A DNA stretch of 19,246 bases from Parachlorella kessleri (Eukaryota > Chlorophyta > Trebouxiophyceae > Chlorellales > Chlorellaceae): positions 1-19,246 of the forward strand of contig BBXU01000053.1 of assembly GCA_001598975.1 (NCBI GenBank), written 5' to 3'. How positions within the stretch are numbered: the stretch's first letter is position 1; each line of letters starts with the position of its first letter. Positions 10,044 through 19,246 of the stretch are shown in pieces. The notes beneath the pieces were generated by a model. It was not told the origin of the DNA and searched no databases. It was given only the letters and a program-made list of their open reading frames with translations. Made by a program: the position numbers and the translations under genes.

Positions 10044-10894
10044 TCAGCTGCCCTTGCTGCGACTCTGCTTATCTAATATCCGGTTGATCAAGTCCTCCTT
10101 CTTGCCGCCGGTGGCCAAATTCCAAGCCTTCAGCACAATCTGCAGGTCCTTGATAGTCTTGGCCTGGAGCCCTAGCTTTGTGAATTGAGCTTCGCTGGGG
10201 GCCGGCACGCTGGGCCCTGCCACTGCTGCTGCATTTGACGGCCCCGCGCCATCGGCTGCCCTCTTGGACGCACGGCCAACCTCCCCACCATCCTCTATTG
10301 GCCGCTTGCCCTTGTCTGCAGTCGCAAAGAGGAATACACTTTGCCTGCCTCCCTGGCGGTATTCTGCACATTGAGAACTCTCCCTGGCAGACACGCATAT
10401 TTGGATGTGCCGGTCAGACACAGCCAGCCTCTAGCAGGGCAACCACAATACAGAACAAGGGAGCCACGACTGGATGCTGCGCGAAGCTGCCGCACCTGCT
10501 GCCTTGGCCTTCTTCTTTGCGTCCTCCTTGGCTTTCCTGCTTTGTAGGGCCCTGATCAGAATGCTGGTTGGGTCTGTCCGCACCACTTGATTCTCTGGTG
10601 GTGCTGTGTCGTGGGCAGCAATGTAAGGAGTGGGAGGCGCTGTGAAGGCAGCCCCAGGCTGGATGCAGGTGAGAGTGCCCCTGCAGGCAATGCCGTGGTC
10701 GACAAGTCAGACAGTGTGCAAGTGTGCCACCAAAGGCACGCTCACAGGACCAGGGGCTGCCCTCACCTGGAAGGCAAGTTGCCAAGCAGGCTCGCCAAAC
10801 TCATTGCACGCCGGGCTGTAGGCTGTAGGAAATCCCTCAGTTCTAAACTTTACAAACGACCCAGTTTCCGGGAGCTTTGGTAAGAATGCTCCAT
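10044..10894 (-). CDS. DDA1-like subunit of CUL4-DDB1 E3 ligase with C-terminal SAP-like domain; first exon unresolved
   Basis: On the minus strand, exons are 10894-10767, 10658-10496 and 10315-10044, with GT-AG junctions and phases that agree. The first two encode a DDA1 (DET1- and DDB1-associated 1) domain: FLPKLPETGSFVKF, then PPTPYIAAHDTAPP and ENQVVRTDPTSILIRALQ, followed by a lysine-rich helix (KAKEDAKKKAKAA). DDA1 is a small accessory of DDB1 that tunes substrate recruitment by CUL4 ligases and the plant COP10-DET1-DDB1 complex. The last exon adds a linker with KGKRPIEDGG and ASKRAAD (NLS-like), and a C-terminal SAP-like helix-turn-helix (LQAKTIKDLQIVLKAW, TGGKKEDLINRILD). SAP motifs bind DNA or chromatin. 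The visible part is about 186 residues; known DDA1 proteins are about 100-150. The start codon is missing: one candidate is a 19-nt exon at 10980-10962 joined through a 67-nt intron with a weak GTTTTG donor. Confidence 0.75.
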
Positions 10895-11006
10895 CTGTGG
10901 CGGGCCTAGAGCGCGCAAGACTTTCAAGGCACCCGGAGCTGCCTTAGAGATTTAACAAAACCTTTATTGACGTAATACATTAGCTGCACAGGCCTCCAGA
11001 GCGGAC
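10895..11006. promoter_or_regulatory. Shared divergent promoter region, DDA1-like (-) and ALG2 (+)
   Basis: At most 112 bp separate the first firm DDA1-like exon from the ALG2 ATG, and only 26 bp if the DDA1-like start at 10980 is right. Both 5' leaders must be very short or overlap. An A/T-rich patch (10949-10978) is the only local compositional feature; I see no convincing TATA box. Confidence 0.45.
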
Positions 11007-13602
11007 ATGAAGGACCTGTTGAGGGTGGCCTTCTGTCATCCTGACCTGGGACTCGGCGGTGTGTTGCCTGCTCACCTGCACCTCAGGAGCACTGCTGATC
11101 AGTTCTGAGGTCACTGTTTCCGAATAAATGTGTGCAGGGGCCGAGCGCCTGGTTGTGGACGCTGCTGTGGAGCTGTCACACCATGGACACACCGTGAGTC
11201 GATGCGGGCCGGCTTGTTGCCTGCTGCCAGCCTGAGTCTGTGTGCAGGCTCAATCAGGACTATTCACTGCAGGTGGATGTGTACACAGCGTATCACAACC
11301 CGGAAAGGTGCTTCGAGGAGACTGTCTCAGGCCTCTTTACCGTGACCGTGGCTGGCGGCTGGTTCCCCCGCAACTTCCTGGGCCGCCTCCATGCTGTGTG
11401 CGCTTACATTAGATGCATCCTAGTGGCTCTCTACATAGCTTGGAAGTCCTGCAGGTGCGCACACCTGGTGAAACATGAATAAAAGCAAGCGCTGCCTGCC
11501 AGCATTCTTGAACTTGGTTATTGCAGCCGAGCTTGCTTGACGGAGGCCCGGGCTGCCCTCAAGACATTGGTGCCGGATGTAAGTGACTTGCGTGTTTGCT
11601 TGCTTCTTTGATACCTGGAAGCTAATGTTGCAGGAGCGGCCAGCACTATGACGTCATATTTGTCGACCAGGTGTCTGCTGTCATCCCAGTGCTCAAGCGC
11701 CTGGTGCCGCAGTCCAGGGTCCTGTTTTATTGCCATTTCCCAGACATGTTGCTGGCACAACGGCAGTCCGTGCTTCGCAAAGCTTACCGGGCGCCTATAG
11801 ACTGGGTTGAGCAGAGCACAACTGGCCGAGCAGACAAGATACTTGTCAACAGCCAGTTTACACAAGGTGGGCGGTGCTGCAGTAGGTCCTGTCTGTCCAA
11901 AGTGGGTTAGGGTGGTATATTGGTGGGGCTGGTGGGCGCATTGACCTGGGTGCGAACAGTCAAATTTCACACCCACTACATGGTGATTTCCGTGCATGGG
12001 TATCTGTATGATGGGGGAAGGGCATGGAGCCTGGCAAGCTTTATTTAGTCCCCTCACAGTTGGGCCGACAAGCTTGCTATCATCCCAGTCAAAAATCCTG
12101 ACGTATCTTAGCCCGCACCCACCCTTCATCTGTGGCAGGCGTCTTTGCGGAGACATTCACCCGGCTGCACACCCGCAGCATCCGGCCAGAGGTCCTGTAC
12201 CCTGCCGTGGCCTTGCCCTCCAAGAAAGAATTGGCCGCGGCCGAGAGCTGGTGGCACGAGGGGCTGCCACCCACTGCAGCAGACTTTGTGGCTGGGGGCG
12301 CAACTTTCCTGTCCATCAACCGCTTTGAGCGCAAGAAGGTACATGGTGTGATATTACAGATGTCTCCTTCGGGCCTAGGGGCATCTCCCTTGGCAGAGCT
12401 TTACTGAGTCACAGGAGACTTGGGCTTTTTAATGTGACATGTGTGGTTATAACAGCGCGCCAACCAGCATATCCGCAAATTCATGGAAGGTGTGATCCTC
12501 ACTAATATCTACCAACTGGTGCAGGGTATTGGGCTGGCCATCGAGGCCCTCCATGCCCTCTTGGAGTCCAGCTCAACTGCTGGGGCCAAGGGCTGCCGGC
12601 TGGTGGTGGCTGGAGGCTATGACTCGCGGCTGGCAGAGAACGTGGAGCACTTGCTAGAGCTGCAGCAGCTGGCCTCAGAGCTAGGGGTGCAGGACAAGGT
12701 GTGTGTGCCAGCCGTAAATAGTTCTTTAGCGGCAGCTAATGAATTTCCTTGACAGCCAGAGACTGGCGATGGCGGCAAGGCGACTAAGCATGTGCTCAAG
12801 TGCAGTAGTTCATTGCTCCTTGGATTAGGTGGGGTGCCCAACACGTAAAACCGCTGATAAAATAGCTGCAGAGCATGAGTAGGCTTTCACAGGATTGGTA
12901 GCACAGCAGCCTTCCTCAATCTAACTGACGGTTTTTCGCTTATCATCGTCACAGGTGCAATTTTTGCCATCCTTCACAGATGCACAGCGGACCAGCCTGC
13001 TGGCCGCCTGTGTGGCGGTGGTTTACACACCTCAGAATGAGCACTTTGGCATCGTGCCGCTGGAGGCCATGGCAGCTGGGCGGCCGGTGCTGGCAGTAAA
13101 CAGCGGGGGCCCCAGGGAGAGCGTGGTTGACGGGCAGACCGGCTTCCTGCGGGAGCCCCAGCCGCAAGCTTTTGCTGATGCCATGGGACGCTTGCTGGTG
13201 AGGCTTGAGATGCATGACACTTGTTTTATTCAAGCGCAACAGTGGTTTGGGCTTTGATTTCCGGAGTGATGGAGGTTGTGCACGTGAGCGGCACTTTCTT
13301 ATGTTCAGCATTGGGTGCAAATGCATGGAGCAGCGGCCCTATAAAGTTGGGAAGCTTTGGGCCCTTCAGTACATGCAGCACCTCCAGCTTGACGACTTGT
13401 TGGGTGGTCTCACACTTACAACCATGTGTGACGCATCCCCTTAGTTTAGCCAATGCAGGAGACAGGCATGGCCAGCAAGCTTGGGGAGCAGGCGCGGGCG
13501 CATGTAGAGCAGAGGTTCTCCCGCACTGCGTTTGGCAATAAGTTGGACGAGATTGTGAAAGACCTGGCAGAGCCTGGCAGAAAGAGGAAGAAGCGGGAGT
13601 AG
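11007..13602 (+). CDS. ALG2: ALG2, GDP-mannose alpha-1,3/1,6-mannosyltransferase of dolichol-linked oligosaccharide synthesis
   Basis: ALG2 adds the second and third mannoses to Man1GlcNAc2-PP-dolichol on the cytosolic face of the ER (GT4 family). Nine in-phase exons: 11007-11058, 11138-11193, 11273-11454, 11527-11578, 11644-11866, 12139-12338, 12525-12698, 12955-13197 and 13459-13602; 441 residues, near the usual size. Seen: N-terminal FCHPDLGLGGAERLVVDAA, YTAYHNPERCFEE, a hydrophobic membrane-associating stretch (77-93), DVIFVDQVSAVIPVLK, FYCHFPDMLLA, ILVNSQFT, FLSINRFERKK, LVVAGGYDSR, and the GT4 EX7E motif with E342 and E350 (EHFGIVPLEAMAAGRPVLA). The start MKDLLRVAFCHPD is the only ATG upstream of the conserved motif in frame. 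The last four residues, KKRE, match a KKXX ER-retrieval signal. Early introns are very short (65-79 nt). Confidence 0.93.
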
Positions 13603-14066
13603 GCCTTTGGTGAGCTTCTTGGGGAGAGAGGCCATGGATGCTCACTTTAGCCACACTGGCTTCCTTGCTGCCTCACTCGCCTGCTGTGTCACACTAGAAA
13701 GGCAATCAGCACCAAGTAAACTCTTGTGCCTTTGGCAAGATGGCGTCCCTTCTCTTTGGGTTTGGAGGTGTGCTGGCCTTGGAATTGAAGTGTCCCTAAG
13801 CCGTGAGGTCCTTGGTATCAGCAAGTAGAAGAGGAGTGAAGCTCCTTTTTGGAAAGCCTGGTCCGACTGTCAAGGAAGACCACGCTCTTGGCGGTTGCGC
13901 CAAGGCCAGCAGGTCAGCATGCGCGCGGAAGACCTTTCCCTTACGGATTCATTCATTTCAAGATCCAAAGAGCACGAGGTCTTACGCACTCCCTGCAAGT
14001 GACATATAGTCAGCCCTGCAGAGAGCTGAGGAAGTGATCGTTCCGATTGCCGCTCAGCTTTGTAGG
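13603..14066. other. Intergenic: ALG2 3' UTR and upstream region of the coiled-coil gene
   Basis: These are 464 bp with no supportable gene. No TGTAA is present, so the ALG2 end is not located. The frame of the next gene stays open upstream to a GTG at 14034, but there is no ATG before 14067. Confidence 0.5.
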
Positions 14067-15446
14067 ATGGATGGTGCGGCCAAGCTCGATGAGTTGCGGG
14101 GGCGGCTGGCTGGGCTTTCTCGCCTGCTGGGTGGCGAGGACGACGTCCCAAGCTCGCCAGCGCTGACTGCCCACTGTCCAGTTTTTCGAGCACCACCGGC
14201 CGGGGCGTCAGCTGCATCACCAACGGGGTCAGCAAGCAAGAAGAGTCACGTAACAAGCAGCAGCGATAGGCCTGCTTTTAAGGCAGTGGTCCCTCCCAGC
14301 AAGAGCATCCTTCGCGCCAGCACAAACCAGCTGCCCAGCGGAGCAGGCCCTGCATTTGCACGGCTCAAAGAGGAGGAAGCTAAGTGGGCGGCACAGAAGG
14401 GCGAGCTGCAAATGCTCCTCAACAAGGAGAAGAAACGCAGGCTGCAGCTGGAGAGCGAGCTGAAGAGGGCCCAGGTGAGTCACTTCTGCAGTGGTTGTGG
14501 TACATTTGGTAATGTCCAACCCTGCGGTCCACCGGCCATGGTTGGTGGATCACGTGCAGGAGATGCACCAGTACCGACTTGGAGAAGTCAAGCATCTCAA
14601 GGCTGCATTGAAGCAACGGGATGACCAGATAGTGGAGCTGAAGGATCAAGTGCGAGAGCTAGAATTGTCTAACACAGCCGACAAGGTCGCACAGGAAGCG
14701 GTTGAGCAAGCCCAAGGTAAGTGCAAGCTCTGATTTGACACAGTCTGCAGATAACTTAATAGTTGGTGCACTCCAAGCTGCACTTCGCCTCTCATGCCTT
14801 GGCTGCAGCCGAGCGAGACCAGCTGAAGGAGGCGATGCAAGAAATGCTGCAGAAGCTGGCCCTTACGAATGAGATCATGGCATACACAGACATGACCATC
14901 TCTGATATGGAAGCAAAGGCAAGGTTTACGTGGGCCTGCAGTGACTCATTTGGGATTTATGCTGGGACGGGTGGCTGTAACCTCTGAACGCAAGCGAATG
15001 AGGATACTCTCTAACGACAGGGAGACTGCGAGCCTGAGAGTGCATTATGTTGCTGGCAGGTGCACGCCATGGACCAAGAGCGGCAGCAGGCATTGCAGCA
15101 AGCAGCAGATGCAGCTCATGAAGCAGCCTCACTGCGCGAGACAGCAAGCCAGCTGCATTGGAAATGTGACATGCTGCAGCAGCTGGCAGACATGACCCTG
15201 CAGCAAAATGAGGAGAAGATGCGCACGCTGAAGGCACTGCTTAACAGCGAAGAATCCTTGGATACCGGTTTGCATGGCGAAGAAAACGATAATGGGCTGT
15301 TTGGAGGGGCTGATGTCGCTGGCTTTGGCGATTTGCCTCCAAATAGTGAGAACACTACAAGCAGCCTCAGCGGGAATAGCAGCAGCACTGCCAGTGGAAG
15401 CAGCAGTCCACTTGACCCATGTGATCCGAGGTACACCTACCACTAA
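14067..15446 (+). CDS. Coiled-coil protein, family not recognised
   Basis: Four exons, 14067-14474, 14560-14716, 14809-14918 and 15060-15446, encode 353 residues. I start at ATG 14067 (MDGAAKLDELRGRLAGLSRL), the first ATG in the open frame. Residues 1-98 look disordered (Ser/Ala/Pro-rich) apart from an N-terminal amphipathic helix. About 99-290 are strongly heptad-like and charged (ELQMLLNKEKKRRLQLESEL, LKAALKQRDDQIVELKDQVR, MQEMLQKLALTNEIM, DMLQQLADMTLQQNEEKM), so a long parallel coiled coil is likely. The tail (about 290-353) is Ser/Asn/Gly-rich and ends DPCDPRYTYH. The third intron appears to use a GC donor (AAG|GCAAGG at 14919). Only that site keeps the coiled-coil frame. A structural, cytoskeletal or centriolar role is possible but not shown; I do not recognise an orthologue. 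Confidence 0.8.
14919..14920 (+). other. GC-AG splice donor in the coiled-coil gene
   Basis: The exon ends GCAAAG and the intron begins GCAAGG, close to the consensus of the minority GC-AG class. The nearby GT at 14924 would shift the frame of the next exon and destroy its coiled-coil reading. Confidence 0.65.
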
Positions 15447-16050
15447 ATTGGAGAGCTACTCACTCCTTAGCGGTGGTTTCTTTTTGTACCAGGACGTCAC
15501 TGCTTCTGATGTGTGCAAATCAAAGTTTTCATGCGACCCGCAGACGCTAATGCACAGCATTTCGTGGTCCCTGGCACTTTATGGTGGCAGCAGGAGTGCA
15601 AAAAGACAACAGCAAGCTGTATGCGGACAGTGCTGTTTGCAAGGTATGCACTGGGGCCTGAGTGTCTGAATCGCTGGCATATAGAACATCCTGACAGTGT
15701 GGCGTCAAGGATCCTTATCCGGATATCATTATTTGGGTAGCAATACAGGGCCAAACGATACACGGACAGCTGTACGCTGTACCAAAAAGGGAAATGATTG
15801 ATTTGGCCATATCACTAGTGTTCAACTCAGCCGCAGCTCTCTGCCATTTAGCTCTGCATAAGCATCCATGCCCCCTGGATGACACATGCACAACAATACT
15901 AAATTGCCAGGTTGAGCAACTACAGGGAGCAAACTAGCACATCATTCAGCACCCCGGTCAGACACAAGCACCTTATCTGCCACAACCAACAAATCCGCTG
16001 CTATCACAAGCATCACCGCAAGTTATCGAAGCTACAGTGCTTGTGCCTCC
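15447..16050. other. Convergent 3' intergenic region
   Basis: These are 604 bp between the coiled-coil gene stop and the PrxQ stop, both reading inward, so the stretch is 3' UTR plus intergenic. It looks slightly richer in A/T than its neighbours. I find neither TGTAA nor its complement, no RNA gene and no open frame with a motif. Confidence 0.55.
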
Positions 16051-17116
16051 TCACTGAGGTTTGCCCGCCTGACAAATCGTTTTAAGGGCCTCAACAAAGC
16101 TGTCACCAGGACTAATCCCATTCCGTACATTTAAGATCTTCCCGCCTTTATCAACCTTCATGCATGGCAAGGCAGCAGTGTAGTGGTTGGATTTCTGTGC
16201 CCTAACAATGCAGGAAACTGGCGAAGCTCATGCAGACAGGATCACTTATAACCACCTTGCCAAGCAGCTCACTCTACCTACCACAACATGCGAGCGCGAG
16301 ATCTTCTTGTCGCCCTTTGCCGCACCAAAAGCCTTGATAACCTGCACCTCTTAATGCAGTGCTTAGCGGAATCTCAAATTGTTGTGTGCAATTCTGTCTG
16401 GGGATCTCCTCTTTTGACTGGCAGCAGCAGCTTGTACTCTCCAGGGCCAAGCACGCAGGCCTCACCTCCCCTGTTGTGTCGGTCAGAAGGTGATAAGGTA
16501 GTTCATACTTTGTCTTCCAGTTCTTCTGCGACTTGGCCTTGTCAAAACTGAGCCCAAACACCGTGAATCCTGCTTTCTTAATGTCAGCATAATTGTCCTT
16601 GAAGCCGCAGGCCTGCTTGGTACATCCCCCTGTGTTGGCCTGCAGAACAGATACAGGGAGAGCGAGGCGGTTGGGCTGATGGCTTGGAGATAGCCTAGGA
16701 ACCAGTATGCAACATAACGAATCCCACCTCGTTCTTCCCGCGCCCACTGGTCTCAAACGGGCAACCAGTTCTTATCGCACTAGGCCACTTGGCGTATATC
16801 ACTGACTGACCCACAGCCGTGGGCTGCCACCCCACCTTTGGATACATGAAGATGACGGCACCCGTGTCTTTGACAGCCTCTCTGCAGCTTTCAGAGGTAG
16901 GCAGCCAAGTGACAGGGGTCTATACACAGGAAACGCTGCTGTCCCAAGCAAATGGCAGTCCTTTTATACGGACCTCAGGTTGACGGTCTCGCCTTCCTCG
17001 TTCTCCAAGCTAGCATCTGGCACCAGGTCGCCAACTTTTAAGGCAGAGACCTTGACCTTCTTCGACTCCTCAGCAGGAGCCTCCTTGTCAGCGGGTGTTT
17101 TGCGCTTGGGGGCCAT
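16051..17116 (-). CDS. Peroxiredoxin Q / BCP-type thiol peroxidase, nuclear-type
   Basis: This enzyme reduces hydrogen and organic peroxides through an atypical 2-Cys, thioredoxin-linked cycle. Minus-strand exons are 17116-16974, 16881-16836, 16639-16466, 16341-16282 and 16155-16051, all GT-AG and in phase: 175 residues. Seen: VSALKVGDLVPDASLENEEG, AVIFMYPK, then ANTGGCTKQACGFKD with the peroxidatic Cys69 and resolving Cys74 in the CX4C spacing typical of PrxQ. Next come FTVFGLSFD, KYELPYHLLTD, DKKISRSHVV and VDKGGKIL. The N-terminal 22 residues are Lys/Pro/Glu-rich (MAPKRKTPADKEAPAEESKK), with a PKRK nuclear-localisation-like motif and no transit-peptide character. That resembles yeast Dot5, a nuclear PrxQ-type enzyme, rather than plastid plant PrxQ. 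Enzyme class is firm; location is inferred. Confidence 0.92.
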
Positions 17117-17319
17117 GTGTGATCTTAGTGCACGTAATGCCAGGCGCGGGCAACCACTGTTGGTAGTTGCAGGTCTTTTACAATGAATGCCTGCACTGCC
17201 GTTGGATCAGTTTGAGAACTATCTAGCCAGCGGGAACCACTGCGCGCGCCCTGAACTGAAGTCTTACTGTTGTCCGGTTGCTGGTGTTCTATTAGGTGTT
17301 GTGTTGGAGCAATGCAAAT
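17117..17319. promoter_or_regulatory. Divergent promoter region between PrxQ (-) and HSP70 (+)
   Basis: 203 bp separate the two start codons, so the genes probably share a bidirectional promoter. I looked for heat-shock elements (alternating GAA/TTC 5-mers) and found no clean three-unit array, nor a TATA box. Confidence 0.5.

Positions 17320-19246
<1,927 letters not shown>

Noticed and set aside
11518..12156. Minus-strand open frame (212 codons) opposite ALG2
   Set aside because: It lies antisense to well-supported ALG2 exons and introns, and its translation shows no recognisable domain.
14034..14066. GTG start extending the coiled-coil gene by 11 codons
   Set aside because: GTG starts are not expected in a nuclear gene; ATG 14067 is the first ATG in frame.

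Overview
The window reads as nuclear DNA of a green alga (Chlorophyta). It is moderately GC-rich. Genes are packed on both strands and broken by many short spliceosomal introns (about 65-415 nt). Most introns start GTGAGT/GTGAGG and end GCAG. One likely chlorophyte-type TGTAA polyadenylation signal is visible, and the proteins are plant-lineage-like. All gene models below were spliced by hand by matching reading frame, splice phase and family motifs; none has transcript support.

Layout from left to right: (1) the 3' part of a UPF0014/FetB-ALS3-STAR2-type ABC permease (+, 337-2716). (2) A complete 11-exon PWP1 WD40 ribosome-biogenesis gene (+, 3519-7897). (3) A small secreted protein whose eight cysteines fall in the order of plant non-specific lipid transfer proteins (+, 8312-9461). 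(4) A DDA1-like CUL4-DDB1 ligase subunit with a C-terminal SAP-like segment (-, 10044-10894, first exon unresolved). (5) A complete 9-exon ALG2 mannosyltransferase (+, 11007-13602). (6) An unrecognised coiled-coil protein with a GC-AG intron (+, 14067-15446). (7) A peroxiredoxin Q/BCP-type thiol peroxidase with a nuclear-looking basic N-terminus (-, 16051-17116). (8) The 5' part of an organelle-type HSP70/DnaK (+, 17320 to the window end).

The genes do not form a pathway; this is ordinary eukaryotic gene order. Two head-to-head pairs probably share short promoter regions: DDA1-like/ALG2 (at most 112 bp between identified coding exons) and PrxQ/HSP70 (203 bp between start codons). Genes 6 and 7 converge over about 600 bp, and genes 3 and 4 converge over about 580 bp.

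I see no mobile element, CRISPR array, rRNA or tRNA. The two observations most worth following are the eight-cysteine lipid-transfer-like protein, unexpected in a chlorophyte, and the joining of a DDA1 domain to a SAP-like DNA-binding motif.
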